A stretch of 64,000 bases of DNA. Origin: Symsagittifera roscoffensis (taxonomy: Eukaryota > Xenacoelomorpha > Acoela > Convolutidae). Position numbers and translations under genes: made by a program. The notes beneath the pieces are model-generated. The model did not search any database. It was not told the origin of the DNA and saw only the letters and a list, made by a program, of their open reading frames with translations. The DNA is taken from contig NC_087071.1 of NCBI RefSeq assembly GCF_963678635.1, positions 33,222,141 through 33,286,140 on the forward strand, given 5' to 3'. Shown here one piece after another: positions 32,169-44,974 of the stretch (within the stretch, counting starts at the first letter, position 1; every line of letters begins with the position of its first letter).

Positions 32169-33780
32169 GCGAGTCAAACAAATGTCTAATTCTTACAGGT
32201 TTAATCACGTAATTTTTAAAAGCTTATAAAAATCTGCATAATGCTTGGTTTTACATCAAGAAAATAAAACAAATTTTACCATTTGTGGTTGCATGTGTTT
32301 TCTTTGTAGTTTTGTTTTCTGAGAATGGGTTCTGCTTAGGTTTATTTAAATCAAGCTTTGATAGCGTTAGGGGGAAGGCCAAGCGAGAGTGGCAGGATAG
32401 CTTAGAAAGATCATGGCTTTTTAGCCCCCCAGCCTTGTTACAAGAAAATCTTCATAACGCATTTTTTTTCAAAATATTTTATATGTTCTTGTGGACTATA
32501 ATGAGGCAGAGCATCCCCAATTTAGATTTTGAGTGCTATGTTTTTCCGTGGAGGTACAGTTATGGCATAAAAATTCAAATGTCTTCGTACATTTTGATTA
32601 GAGTCACGCGCCTACAGTTTAATTACTGTGGAAAAAACGTGCGGTTATATAACTAAAAATTGTTACTAATCACTTGGAGCCTTAATTGTAAATAGTACGA
32701 AAAACTGATTATAATCATTAACATTTTTTTTTCAAAACGTGATTAGTTATTTAAGTTGAACCAAATAATCCACTTCACGGTTTAAATTTGCTTCATGATT
32801 TTACACTAACTGCTTATCCGTTAAATTTTGACGTGAGCAAAACTTAAAAAAATTAATCATTGAGATGAGAAAAGTAGTTACAAAAAATACAGATGAGCAA
32901 CTTAAAAAGAAACTAGTGGGACAAAGTGAAATTTTCAGTTTTTTGTTTTCAAGAACGCATTAGCAGGAGCTTTAAAAATTAATGGAGTGAAACTGAGATG
33001 TTAAGTTTAGGGAGCCTGCTTAATTTGCCAAAAATTAAATCGTGAAACGGTTTTTTTTTTAATTCCGTCCAGAAAGTTGATAAAGAAAAAGACATTTAAA
33101 CAAACTTTGCAAAGTTTCACTTCTCATTACCGCGGGATCTTTTTTTTGAACCTTTTTAAACTGAAAGCGCAATAGTTTGCAGTATAAAAACCTCCTCGAG
33201 TGAGTTTTGCCCCCTGAAGCGCTGATGACGATTTTCTTGAGTACACAAGATTGCTCATGTTTTAAAAAACAGGAGCTGTTAAGATCAATTTTGTTGATAG
33301 TTTGATGATTTTCGCCACCTTGTAAAAATCCGTTTATATTGATTTGAATCCGTTTTAATGCAATAAAATACACTGTAGATTGTTTTTCTACCGTAAAAAT
33401 CCACTTAATCCATTCTAAATCAATTTACGTATCTATATGGGCTAACTTTGAATGTTGAGGCAATTTTGAGAAACCTTTTATACTTTACACGATCTGATTT
33501 ATCGGTTTGTCGTTTATTTTTTAATTCATAAATAATTGAACTTGGAAAAAACTGTGCTCTCTCGACACAAATGAGGTATATTTTGATTTAGTGCTCAACC
33601 TAAAATTGCTTCTCGACTACGGAATTGCAGTCGCAAAACTGCATTTGCTGGACTTTCAAAAACGTTACAATAGTCGAGCAACTCGTTCCTGGCAGCAAAG
33701 GACTAACTTTTAGGTTTGAGATATGTATGGAAAACCCGTTCAATTACGTTTAACAATGTTCACAGGACACAGTTTGGAAT

Positions 33781-33878
33781 AAAATGATGTTAACTTTTGT
33801 GATTGGATCGGAAAAAATGATGTTACCTTTTGCGATTGAATTGAAAAAAATGATGTTACTTTTTGCGATTAGATAGAA
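33781..33878 (+). repeat. Three-copy tandem minirepeat, about 33 bp
   Basis: AAAATGATGTTA(A/C)(C)TTTTG.GATT recurs three times head to tail with few differences. Confidence 0.65.
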
Positions 33879-34639
33879 AACAAATGAAAAAACATCTGAA
33901 ATTTTGCACACAGTTTCGAGTTTTACTTTGCGTTTCTGAAATTTTATTCGGCATGTAACCTTTTCTTGGGCGTGACAGGATACGTAAATTGCCTTGCAAC
34001 TTTCGAATCCGGTAGGTCACCATAGCGCATTATCAAAATACCGGTTTTTATGCCATTATAACACTTTAACGAACGAAATTATGAACTATTGGGAGCAGAA
34101 CTTATTAAAGACAAATCAAATGCAGACATAATCTAGTCTGAAATGTAATGAAACTTATGTTATTTTTATCCTATTCTCACGTTTCGCTCTTGGTAATTTT
34201 TTTTGGAACCTTAAATTTTTTTAAGTTTTCTACACATTGAACAACTTTATTCACGTTGAAGTCATTTTATAACAAAAAATTAACTCGACTTTGGTTTGCG
34301 TTGTCCAAAAATCTTAGTATTCTCCCTGTCTCGAGACTAGTCGAAATTTTTGCTGAATCCGCGCAAAATTTTCATGCCACTTTGAGGAGTTGAATTTAGA
34401 GCAGTCTTTTGAAACTATTACTGTTTTTTTTCTGATTCCGTAAAATCTGACTGATATAACATTTTTTACTATAGTCACCGAGAAATCGAGATAAAAAGAT
34501 GGCCGCAATGCACTTTTTCAGTACGGCTTCCAAATTTTTTGTATAAAAGTGATACATCCTAAAAACCTGAAATATTTTATTTCACAAAAGTAACCATTCT
34601 CAAATAATCACAATAATAATACAACTCTGTTGGTATTAG

Positions 34640-34846
34640 GGCTGACAAAGTATAACAAATGTGAAAGTACCTACATCAAGAAAATGTTGACAGTTGATAA
34701 AATGATCCACAAACGGACTCGCAATTATTGTACTGCTCTACAAGGCAGAACGTGGTATGATGAATTTCTTCAGTCAATTTGCGGCGCGAGAAATTCTTCT
34801 GCTACGTGCAAGCCTTTCCACGATCCAACATATTGTTTTGTTGACA
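34640..34846 (+). CDS. Candidate internal exon of an unidentified cysteine-containing protein
   Basis: This is a 207-base open block (69 codons) between an acceptor (GTTGGTATTAG) and a strong donor (GACA|GTGAGT). It encodes five cysteines among charged residues (YNKCESTYIKKM, NYCTALQGRTWYDEF, SICGARNSSATCKPF). The frame continues past the donor only to a stop at 34924. Nothing in it matches a family I recognise. No partner exon is certain; the nearest candidates are the signal-like start at 30416 and the small block at 37304. A chance ORF is possible. Confidence 0.3.
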
Positions 34847-36086
34847 GTGAGTTGTTTTTACCTCTTATGCTCTTGAGTGCGAAGTCATCCCACACTCGAT
34901 TGCACCAAATTGTCGAAAAAGGCTAAAGAAAATGTCGCCAGATGTCTAGAGACAAAAAACGTCCGAGCACAAGTTTTCAGTCTATTTTTTCAAAGGTCGG
35001 AACATAATATTTAAAAAATAAAAATTTGGGATCTTCGAACTATTTTAAAAAATTTTACGCGATAAATATCTATCTTTTTTAGAAAATTTTTGGCGGATTC
35101 GATTTTTTCTTCCGTTTTGTAAGAACATGTTTATTTGATTAAAGTTTCACTGAAATTGTTTCGCAATTTCGCTTATGTCTGATTTAGAAGCAATGCTGCG
35201 TGGACTTTTTTTAAATGTAATTTTTTTAACCTGGGTTCATTAAAATTTTTGAACTCGAGTTTTTGGAGTTTTCTACTTTTTGTGGTCTTTTCGAACTGTG
35301 TTTGCCGTGTCTGATAAAACATGTCCGAATTTGGTATATCTACACATAATTTGTCAATAGTAACAATTTGAATATACCGGTTGACTGTCATGCTATCTGT
35401 TTAGGCCGGATAGAGTCAGGCACTTTTTAACCCCGATCTTGTTTTCTCAGTTTCATGTCTTCTTATTTTTGAAAAATTAGAAATCGACAAGAGCTTTCAG
35501 ATACCCAGTAATCTAGTACCAAATACCCTAGAAGACCCCAATCCAAACTTTTTATGACAAAAATTGCTCTCAAGTTTTTTGAAAATCAATTTTGTGCTTC
35601 AGAGTGTTCGAATAATTCCTAAAATGTTCCAATGTTTTCGCTTTGTTTACAGTCACGAACAGCCTTACTGTAGATCAGACCCTTTTATCCTAGCACCGCA
35701 CCGTTTAAACGACGAAAATTATCTGTTTAGCTTTCAATAACCACACTATCACGCCAACGTAACCTTTAACAAAAGTTTTGGGAATATTTATATTAGATTT
35801 GTTTTAGAACAGTGTTTCTTAAACGTATCACTTGTTCAGAATTGTCAAGCGTCAAAAGTTTAGTGGTAGTTTTTTTTCAATAACAATCTTTACTGTCACC
35901 TGCTTATTTGACCTTTCCAAAAAATATATTTCAAGTTTTTGCACTCCTCTTCTACAACATCTTTCCGACATTACCTCTGTTCAAGGTTTAAATTAATATT
36001 TCAATGCAAACAATTATCAATATTTTTAATAAGGCTTGATGTCAAAAATAAAGGCCTCAGCCGAGATCAGACCTTAATTATTCTAT

Positions 36087-36120
<34 letters not shown>

Positions 36121-36172
36121 CCTCCCTCTCTCTTCTCTCTTCCCTCTCTCAGACTGTCTGTCTGTCTAACTT

Positions 36173-36204
<32 letters not shown>

Positions 36205-37300
36205 GCGGCGTACAGTTAAATACATAGTTTGACAAGAAACATGACGAAGTTCTACGCATTGCGATCGATCTTTCAACCCAAAATAACTCAAAAATTTGGC
36301 TTTTATGTGAATGGCTCTTGTGATCAAAAAGGTTAACTGAAATTCCAACATTTGGCGCAATCTTTACATAATAGTGTCCGAAAAAGCCATCACTTCAGAC
36401 AATTTCGCCCAGATTTATATTGCAAGACGTAACTTAGTTCGATCTGCGAAGTAGCGATAAAATTTTTGAGACAGCATTGTTCAATTGCTTTCAGACGACC
36501 CATACATTGATAACCAAATTTTTTGAGGAGAAACAGATAGCTGATTTCCATCAATTATGATGATGCGTTTGCTTATAAAGTAGATTTCAGAAATAATGGT
36601 TATAAATACCTTGAATCGAAGGCGACCAGAAGGATCTATTAAAGGGGAGCAATTTATACTTTGACGTGAGTGCTTCATTATGCGAAAGAATTATTTTGAC
36701 CTTTGAATTTTGGAGCTGACTATTTGACGATCAGGCGTGTTGTTTTACCAAAATAGCGGAACTTGAAATGTAAATTGAAGATGAATGCTTATGTACGTGA
36801 TGTCGAGTTTGGCGACAATTTTTTTCTAGGTTTTTCAGTTATATCATCAATGGACCTTTGAATTATATTTTTCAGGCATTCAGGCATCATCAATATTTAG
36901 TCGGAAAAGCCAATTGCTTTTTTGTAGAGAAAAATTGGACCTTAAACACAACTGCTGTCCTTTAAGAATTCAGAAGCAATGGATTATTTCATTACCTACA
37001 GCTAACTCTCTATATTTTTTTCAAGATAAAACGGGTTCTATCACGTGCCGTTTTTTTTAAATTGGATTTTTCTGGATATCCGATGAGGAGTCCCGGGCTT
37101 GGACAATACGTCGAGTGTATTCAAATGTTATCACACTTGTAATGGCATCCTCATACCACAGGAAATGCAGCGATGGTTCATTTTCAGCAATTACGCCAAT
37201 TTCAAGGAACAGTCCTTCTATTCAAGCAAATGCTTGTGATGTTGCTTCTTGATGCTCATGTAATCTCAAGAAAATGAACCGAAAATTTTGATAAGCATGC
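34847..37300. other. AT-rich non-coding stretch
   Basis: No supported gene. A pyrimidine microsatellite lies at 36087-36204. Short frames on both strands lack motifs and have AT-driven composition. Confidence 0.45.
36087..36204 (+). repeat. TC-rich microsatellite with TCTG segment
   Basis: (TC)n with interruptions, a short TCTG run near 36155 and another (TC)n. Confidence 0.9.
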
Positions 37301-37303
37301 AGG

Positions 37304-37705
37304 ATGTGGCAACGTTCTCCCGGTGTGTTCAAATTGAAAACAGGTTTGTATGGCGTTTACTTTTCTCAAGCGCGCAACACTTTTGTGGCCATGAGCATTA
37401 AGTTTGCTAATTTACTTTTGTCCTTATCAACCTTCGCCGCCAAAGTTGCCCGTGGAGGTCATATCAGTGGAAGAGAAAAGAGGGGCTACTTGAGACCTAT
37501 TCTTTGGGAAGACAAACGGCAATCCTTTATTTGTATCGATGCTCTGCGTGGTCAACAGGGACAAAAATTTGATTTCGAAATAATTGCAAAAAAGAAAAAA
37601 GTTATTGGGCTGAGCGCAGAGATAGAGTCTAAATCACTTTTTTCTCATGTAATCCCCTCTGTAGAATTAAAATTGTTGAAAGGTCGAAAAAATTTTGATT
37701 TCTAA
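37304..37705 (+). CDS. Unidentified short ORF, low support
   Basis: 134 codons with fairly protein-like composition (REKRGYLRPILWEDKRQSF, IDALRGQQGQKFDFEIIAKK). An ATG with a reasonable context lies at 37391. The first 41 bases could instead be a mini-exon between GCATGCAG and AAAACAG|GTTTGT. A second weak frame follows at 37855-38133. No domain or homolog is recognised; it may be a gene relic. Confidence 0.25.
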   Translation: MWQRSPGVFKLKTGLYGVYFSQARNTFVAMSIKFANLLLSLSTFAAKVARGGHISGREKRGYLRPILWEDKRQSFICIDALRGQQGQKFDFEIIAKKKKVIGLSAEIESKSLFSHVIPSVELKLLKGRKNFDF

Positions 37706-38133
37706 GAGATCTGATATCAGACAGGAAGGAGAACAATTAAAATCAGCTGCAATTAAAAAATTAAAAAATTGCATATTTCACAATAGTTTGAAAAGAGTCA
37801 TATTTTTTTGTCAGCCTTATTCATTCGCCGTTATTTATCGATGTTGCAGAAGATTTGTTTTTAACGGCCATAATTAATCCAAGTTGGAAAGTTCTTTGCC
37901 AAAAGGATTACGTTCAAAATAAATGGGCGGCAACTTGCTCTCGGCCCCATGCTACAGCCCATACTGCAGGTTATGGCATCCAAGTTTGGGTTGTGTTTTG
38001 TGCCAGGGATAGTTCTAAACATGATTTTAGCGCTTTGCTTTGGCGTCCTTTCTTTAAAAAGCATTGTGCAAGTTTGCTTTTACTGTTTCCGAAGTCGGCG
38101 TTGCCTTTACTTAGCAAGCAAGAGTTTTACTAA

Positions 38134-39195
38134 ATTTGTGATTCTGTCTTCGTTTGAGTGTTTTTAGAGGAAAATTTAACGGTTGATTTGTTTGCGACGT
38201 TTTCTTCCCTGAAGATTTGTTCGCGACGATCTCATTGAAGTTTTGTCGGAAAGCTGATTGCTCTGTACGGTGTGGAGCGACCAAGAGCCTTTCTTATAAG
38301 CTAAAAGCTGCTCGATGGTGGCGTCATCAAAAATTATCACAATTTCGATGTCTGTGGATACAACAAGTACTGGAATATGTTAAGTATACTTGGTAACATG
38401 GACCAATCATGCGAATCTACAGCATTTCTGAAAAATCCTATTTTTTTTATTGCCAAGAGGCAGTTTACGATTCAATTGCACGCACTCCAATGGATTCTCT
38501 TGGCATTTGAAAAAAAATTATATGGTGAGAAAAAAATTTGAATATCTCTCAAAAAACGTGTGATAAAAATTGGAAAAAAAATTATATTTTTGATCTCTCA
38601 TTGGAGGGTGTTATGCCCATTTCCACCAGTGATGAACCTCTAATTTGACGCTGGTGTTACAGTATTGGCGTGAAGGATAAATATGTTCCAATAGTGTTGC
38701 ACAAGTACATCAGCCAGTGCAGATGTTGATGGGGAAAGTCTCAAAACGTTCAAACTTAGTAGGCAGTGCATGAGCGCATGTGGGCAAGAAGAGATTCGGC
38801 ATTGGCGTTTTCCAAGTTTCGAAATATTTTCGATTTTCGAAGAAGTTTGAACCGCTGAAATTAATGAGTCGAGCAAACTGTTTTTCTTCTAGCTCTTACT
38901 TTTACTTATAGCTGAATTTGAAAATCAACAATTAAATCAATCGTCGTTCGAAATGACTTCTTCTCATTGGATACCACTAAATGTTTTATTTGGGCCTGGG
39001 GATAAACCACGATTTGATGTTTGATAGCAATTAATTTTTATCTGGTTCACGCGTAGTAAATATTTTATATAAAAAAGCGAACTTTAATAATTATTAAAGA
39101 AATTATTCCATGTTCCGAAATGATTTTTCAACTTTGGATTGGGAGGTACCAGAGTAGACGACGGTAGTCCTGCTGTGGTTTGCTGATGGGTTCCG
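38134..39195. other. Non-coding stretch before the repeat mosaic
   Basis: No gene is recognised; the frames are short. The repeat mosaic begins where the phrase AAGCATTATTCCAACCTTTC appears at about 39209. Confidence 0.4.
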
Positions 39196-39199
39196 AGGG

Positions 39200-40330
39200 T
39201 GCAGAGAAAGCATTATTCCAACCTTTCAAATTAAAGAGAGTTTATGACTTTGGATGTCTTTTAATTTGTTGATCTTTTTGAAGTTGAAATTGAGCCACAT
39301 TTCAAACCAGTAACGAATTTGAGTAAGATATTTATGAAAAATGATGAATTGAGCTGCGAAAAATGGATTTTTTCTAAAAAAAGAAAAAATAGTGTATAAA
39401 ACAATTAATTTAAGCTGTGAAAATTAAGACCTAATCCATTTAAATAATTTTGAAAAACAATTTTTTTTAGATGATTAAGTTCTACAAGAAAATTGGTTTG
39501 TTCCACGAGAAATTTTTTTCTCAAAGGTACATAACTTACGCTTTCTATCGAAGATCAGGACTTTTCTTAAGACTTCTTCATGTGAGGGCTGATTGATAGG
39601 GTTTTTGTGTCCAATAAAAGTTAGGTACTATATCGTTTGTTGTGCTGTCCATGTTAGGAAATGAAGTGTCTGGCTCAAAGCACAGTCCCCTTGACTTTTT
39701 CTCAACACTCTCAACCTGCTTTTTGATCAGCACTCCCTTGTTCATCGTTTTCATGTCTATCAGAAATTTGCTTTTCTTTCGGTTTGTGGAGAACTTGTGC
39801 TCTGTTTATAGACTAAATTCATGCGCGATCAACTCGAGATCTTTATAAATGAGTAGATGTTGTTCATATGAACAAGTGACTAAGATATACAGGTCAACTA
39901 TATACAACATCCAAAACTTTACATCCAAAACGTAATTAATCGTCTCTGAGTAGTAGGTAGAGTTAAAAATAGAGATAGAGATAGAGATCGGGGAAGTTCA
40001 GGCAGTGCGAACTGCAAACTCTAACCTGCGCTTCTGGAGAATTTGAAGCCAGAACTCAAAAATACTCACTTGATGACGATCGAGGGGAAACGTTGGCTCA
40101 AACGAGGACGCTGGCCGCCGGTAGCCATGATAGATTGAATTTCGAACTCGAAGAGAAATTTAACTGAAATAGATCATGAAAAATATGAGGACATCAGAAT
40201 AATCCAATCCTTGTTGCGAGACTCTTGAGGCAGAAAAAAAACTGAACGGAAAAAAGATGGGAATGCCTAAAAGCCAAATTTGAAGATTCGTGGCTCTCAG
40301 GAACTCGTCCTCAGAGACAGGCTACGATAC
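39200..40330. repeat. Repeat block B0 (diverged copy)
   Basis: Recognisable from AAGCATTATTCCAACCTTTC to CTCGTCCTCAGAGACA. It aligns with B1 (42089-43025) and B2 (46550-47487) but with many substitutions and extra sequence at 39930-40140. On the minus strand it keeps a frame related to one in B1 and B2 (IKKQVESVEKKSRGLCFEPD), interrupted elsewhere. Confidence 0.7.
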
Positions 40331-40334
40331 CGTC

Positions 40335-40970
40335 CTAAGATATGAGCGGTTTGAGCGGTTTTTCAGCAAAATTTGAGCGGTTTGAGCGGTTTGGGGGGTT
40401 TGAGCATTTTTTTTTTTTGGAAAAACCGCTCAAACCGCTCAAATCTTGCTTAAAAAACCGCTCAAAAACCGCTCATTTCTTGCGGTGATTTTTGAACGGT
40501 TTCTCAAGCAAGATTTGATGGTTTTTAAGCGGTTTTTGAGCGGTATTATAAAGAAAACCGATTAAAACCAACAAAAAGGCCTGGAAAGGTAATGTGACCC
40601 CGGGTTGACCTCCATAAACCGAAAATGCGTAACTTACATTTCCTCACACCGAAAAAGCTTATCATAAAATTGCCTGCATCAAATGTATTGAAAAATGCTA
40701 ATCATACAACTTTCATACAATTTCAAAAAACCATTGAAAAAAGATTCAATCTAGTTTCTCCGGCTATTTGAACCAAATACAACAGTCTCGTGATGAAAAA
40801 TAATTACGTTTATTTTTTTTTGAAAATAAAAATGGTTATCATACAATTTTCCTATAAGATTTTTTTAGATAAACCGTTCAAAACCCGCTCAAACCGCTCA
40901 TTTTGAAGCAAGATTTTGAGCGTAATATTCTAAAAAAAACCGCTCAAACCGCTCAAGTCTTGCTTCAAAT
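40335..40970. repeat. Block D0: bidirectional TGAGCGGT array
   Basis: Dense copies of TTTGAGCGGT and its complement ACCGCTCAAA, many adjacent and inverted, cover 40340-40560 and 40865-40970. A segment with ATCATACAATTT-type motifs (40660-40860) lies between. Confidence 0.75.
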
Positions 40971-42088
40971 TAGGTGAAAAATCTCGACTCGGGTGTCGAA
41001 TCAGGGGGTTGGATCCCAGTCTGTTTTAGTTTTGTTGGCGCGACTGGATAAAGTTCCGACTTTACTCCTAGTGATGAACCCAAAAGCTCCCAAAAAAGAG
41101 CAAAAGCTTCTAACCGGAGGACTGCGCCGGATGGTATTACATTGGGATATCCGTCTGCTTCTGACATACTCTTGACATCTATATCCTCTCTAAGGAATGG
41201 CGCGCCATCTAGCGCCAGAGTGCAATTGTCAGTGATAGCAATGGCACCGGACTTGACGCCATTGACGAGCTCGGAGATGAAGGTGACGAAAATTGGTGAA
41301 TTGATATCAGTTTCTGAGCACTTTCGATATTATGTGTCCAAAAAAATGAGATAGTCAATCAGGAAGTTCAAGCAGTTCAATTCAAACAGGAGATGACCTT
41401 GTTGAAACATAAGACTGAGCAATGTCTGGAGAGAACCTCCCTCGTAGCAGCTAGGGAGACGGAAGAGAGAAATTAGCGCATGACTGAGGAAATGAATAAA
41501 GTAATGAAGGAGTATAATCGGATGAACACTCAACTGAACCAGAAAATTAGGGCGGTGTCTAGCTCGAAAGCCAGAATGGATAAGAGAAGCGACGAGGTTT
41601 ACAAGGTAAATCAGAAGTTCAGCAAACATTGTCTACAACGTCGTGCATGGGCGAGCGGGGACACAAGAAGACCGAGCATACTTAAGACAACGACGACGGG
41701 TCGAGGTGAAGCCGAAACTGAAAACTAACTTTGCCCCAAGGTACAAGCTTAATGTCCCTTCGAAACCCAGTGTATCAACAGTATCCCAAAACAGATCTGT
41801 GACAACCATGTTGTTTGATATACGATGAAAGCCTCAATGTTTGAATCCGTCCAAGATTCATTCGAAACTTTCATATCTGAACTTTCCAGGAATCGTTGAA
41901 AAATTGATGATTCGTTTCGAATTTTGTGCGCAGCGACACCAAGCAGCGGTGAACTATGAGAAGCGTCACCAGCAATCAACCAATAAATTCTTGGAGGATC
42001 TAGAAATGTAATAAAAACGAGCAAAATCTAGAAAAGAGTTTAATGAAAGCCGCCAATATCAAGAATGGCAAAAAACCATGCTCTCTTC
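40971..42088 (+). repeat. Repeat block A1 (decayed coding-like unit)
   Basis: The block runs from GGTGAAAAATCTCGACTCGG to about 42088. Plus-strand fragments look like degraded protein: a coiled-coil-like piece (MKEYNRMNTQLNQKIRAVSS), a basic piece (YLRQRRRVEVKPKLKTNFAP) and FCAQRHQAAVNYEKRHQQS. Frames change between them and stops are frequent. Copies lie at 45434-46549, 49756-50764 and, truncated, 52386-52790. I cannot name the source gene or element. Confidence 0.7.
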
Positions 42089-42362
42089 AATTTGAAAGCA
42101 TTATTCCAACCTTTCAAAATGAAGAGAGTTTCCGACTTTGGATGTTTTTTAGTTTGTTGATTTTTTTGAAGTTGAAGTTGAGCCATATTTCAAGCCAGTA
42201 ACGAATTTGAGTAAGATAATTATGAAAAAATGGTAAACTCCGCTGCGAAAAAAGAATTTTTTTCTAAAGAAAAAAAAAGTAGTTTTTAAAACAATTGTTT
42301 TAAGCTGTGAAAATTATGACCTAATCCATTTGAATAAATTTGAAAACATTTTTTTAAGATGA

Positions 42363-42840
42363 TTAAGTTCTACAAGAAAATTGATTTGTCCGACGAGAAA
42401 TTTTTTTCTCAAAGTTACATAGCTTACGCTTTCTATCGAAGACCAGGACTTTTCTCAAGACTTCTTCTTGTGAGGGCTGATTGATAGGGTTTTTGTGTCC
42501 AATTAAAGTTAGATCATATATCGTTTGTTTTGCTGTCCATGTTAGGAAATGAAGTTTCTGGCTCAAAGCACAGTCCCCTTGACTTACTCTCAGCACTCTC
42601 AATCCTCTTTTTGATCAGCACTCCCTTGTTCCTCGTTTTCATGTCTATCGGAAATTTGCTTTTCTTTTGGTTTGTGGAGACCTTGTGCACTACCTTGTTG
42701 GTTTGTGGAGACCTTGTTTTTACACTACATTCATGCGCGATCAACTCGAGATCTTTAGAAATGAGTAGATGTTGTTCAGATGAACAAGTGACTAAGATAT
42801 ACAGGTCAACTTTATACAACATCCAAAACTTTACATCCAA
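42363..42840 (-). pseudogene. Decayed minus-strand coding piece inside block B1
   Basis: Two overlapping minus-strand frames (42514-42840 and 42363-42602) read as charged protein (GVLIKKRIESAESKSRGLCF; INQPSQEEVLRKVLVFDRKR). They are repeated at 46824-47301 and, diverged, in B0. The frames break between them. Family unknown. Confidence 0.3.
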
Positions 42841-43029
42841 AACTTTATCAAAATTAACTGAAAAAGATCATGAAAAATGAAAAATATGAGGACATCAGAA
42901 TAATCCAATCCTTTTTGCGAGACTCTTGAGGCAGAAAAAAAACTGAACGGAAAAAAGATGGGAGTGCCTAAAAGCCAATTTTGAAGGTTCTTGGCTCTCA
43001 TTAACTCGTCCTCAGAGACAAGCTACGCT

Positions 43030-43745
43030 CTGATGGTGACCATGTTTGTCGAATCAGGGGGTTGGATCCCAGTCTGTTTCAGTTTTGTTGGCGCGACTGT
43101 CTAAAGTTCTGACTTTACTCCTAGTGAGGAACCCAAAAGCTCCCAAAAAATAGCAAAAACTTCTAACGGGAGGACTGCGCCGGATGGTAATACATTGGGA
43201 TATCCGTCTGCTTCTGACATACTGATGACATCTATATCCTCTTTAAGGAATGGTGCGCCATCTAGCGCCAGAGTGCAATTGCCAGTGATAGCAATGGCAC
43301 CGGACTTGACGCCATTAACGAGCTCGGAGATGAACGTGACGGATATTGGTGAATTGATATCAGTTTCTGAGCACGTTCGACCTTAAGTGTCCAAAAAAAT
43401 GACATACTCAATCAGGAAGTTCAAGCGGTTCAACTCAAACAAGAGATGACCTTGTTGAAACGTAAGACTGAGCAATGTCTGGAGAGAACCTCCTCGTAGC
43501 AGCTAGGGAGACGGAAGAGAGAAATTAGCGCATGACTGAGGAAATGAATCAAGCATTGAAGGAGTATAATCGGAGGAACACTCAACTGAACCAGAAAATT
43601 AGGGCGGTGTCTAGCTGGAAAACCAGAATGGATTAGAGAAAGAGGTTTACGAGGAAGCGACGAGGTTTACAAGGTAAATCAGAAATTCGGCAAACATTGT
43701 AGACAACGTCGTGCATGGGCGAGCGGGGACACAAGGTGGCTGAGC
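43030..43745 (+). repeat. Block A'1, a shorter variant of block A
   Basis: It carries the first two thirds of block A (GTCGAATCAGGGGGTTGGAT through the coiled-coil piece) with distinctive differences shared only with A'2 (47516-48198). It ends where TGAGCGGT sequence begins. Confidence 0.7.
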
Positions 43746-43874
43746 ATACTCAAGACAACGACGCCGGGTCGAGCCCGGGTTGAGATAACGCTCAAAAACC
43801 GCTCAAGATATGAGCGGTCTGAGTGGTTTTTCAGCAAGATTTGAGCGGTTTGGGCGGTTTGGGCTGTTTTTTTG

Positions 43875-44201
43875 GAACTACTCGAAAGCAAAAATATCAA
43901 CTTTTAAGGCCACCGTGGGAATCTTATATGAGATGACTGGGTCGGAAGTCAGCCAATCGATGGCGCCGAGAAGCACATTACTGCCCTTTTTACATTGTAA
44001 ATCAGTGCAGTATTCTGCTTCTGAGCGCCGTCGCTTGGCTGACTTCTGACCCAGTAATCTCATATATGATTCCGATGGTGGCCTTAAAAATTGATTTGTT
44101 TGCATTCGAGTAGTTCTGAATTTGGATCAAAAATCATATCAATGAACATTAATTACGTATGTGTTGATTTTTTTCTGTTTTCTCGCACGTGTAAATTTTT
44201 G
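43875..44201. repeat. Foldback (long inverted repeat) element, left arm truncated
   Basis: GAACTACTCGAAAGC...GGCCACCGTGGGAATC at the left is complementary to GATTCCGATGGTGGCC...GCATTCGAGTAGTT at the right, giving arms of about 100 bases around a 50-60 base loop. The outer left arm present in the 48199 copy is missing here. Confidence 0.75.
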
Positions 44202-44207
44202 TTTTTT

Positions 44208-44402
44208 ATAGGAATTGAATTTATGCTGATGACAGAACTTGCGGATCACAACTGGAGTATGTATGCTTGGAGAATGTTTCCATCAGGAAAACAGGTTTTT
44301 TGGCGTTTGAGACAGCTCCTCCCTTATGGTTTTGGTTCATCTAGGAGTAGGCTTAGGAAATTTTTGCTATCTCAAGAGTTGAGGAGATTTGCCTACAGAT
44401 AA
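44208..44402 (+). CDS. Short conserved ORF or exon in block C1
   Basis: Downstream of a good acceptor (TTTTTGTTTTTTATAG), an open stretch encodes about 62 residues (LADHNWSMYAWRMFPSGKQ, SRSRLRKFLLSQELRRFAYR) ending in TAA. The copy at 48616-48810 encodes the same residues apart from the first. No domain is recognised. It may be an exon of an element-carried gene or a chance frame preserved by recent duplication. Confidence 0.3.
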   Translation: MGIEFMLMTELADHNWSMYAWRMFPSGKQVFWRLRQLLPYGFGSSRSRLRKFLLSQELRRFAYR

Positions 44403-44530
44403 TGAAGAGTTTGAGGTTCCAACCTCTAAAACCCTCTGATTTTTCTGTTGGTTTTCTTCTCTGTTCAGAGATTGCACATCTTATGGGTAAGTTTAAACGC
44501 TAATTGAGCCTCATTTGAGTTTCCAAAAAA

Positions 44531-44830
44531 TGCTCATCTTACAGTTTCTATATATGAAAAAATTCGTACCGTACAATTTCTATATATGAAAAAATGCCTG
44601 TCTTACAATTTCCATTTATGATAAAATGCTTATATCACAAGTTCCCTTTATGAAAAAATGTTTATCCTACAATTTCCATTTATGAAAAAATGTTTTTTCT
44701 ACAATTTCTATATATGAAAAAACGCTTATCCTAAAGTTTTTTTTTTACAATTTTTTGAGTCTATGAATCTGTAAAAAATTGTAGGACAAGCAATTTTTTA
44801 TATATGGAAATTGTAGGATAAGCATTTTTG
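44531..44830. repeat. 33-bp tandem array with inverted copies, block C1
   Basis: Six to seven units of TACAATTTCCATTTATGAAA plus AAATGCTTATCC, then two units in reverse complement (44780-44825). This gives a potential long stem. The core TTATC.TACAATTTC resembles the motif at 26.1-27.1 kb and 40.7 kb. Confidence 0.8.
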
Positions 44831-44974
44831 GTCAACCCAGGCTAGGATGCAGTTGAAACACTATCTACAATTTAAAAAAGTGCTTAACCGTTCTCAAATC
44901 AAGCAATATTTTTTTCGATGTCTTGATCAAAAACAATGTGAGCGACTTTTTCAAAATAACCACTAGAAAATATG

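Larger units (their letters stand above)
29907..34639. other. AT-rich non-coding stretch with simple repeats
   Basis: No gene is supported. It contains an AAAAC microsatellite (32143-32168) and a three-copy tandem minirepeat (33781-33878). A 30-codon plus-strand frame at 30416-30505 has a signal-peptide-like start (MALKLTNSIVLLAALNVLPK) and may be chance. The first few hundred bases (29907-30300) are the likely promoter side of the minus-strand glycine-rich exon, but I see no clear TATA or initiator. Confidence 0.4.

Noticed and set aside
32285-32656. 123-codon plus-strand frame
   Set aside because: Starts from a non-ATG codon, is rich in Phe and Leu from AT bias, and has no domain. A chance ORF is more likely.
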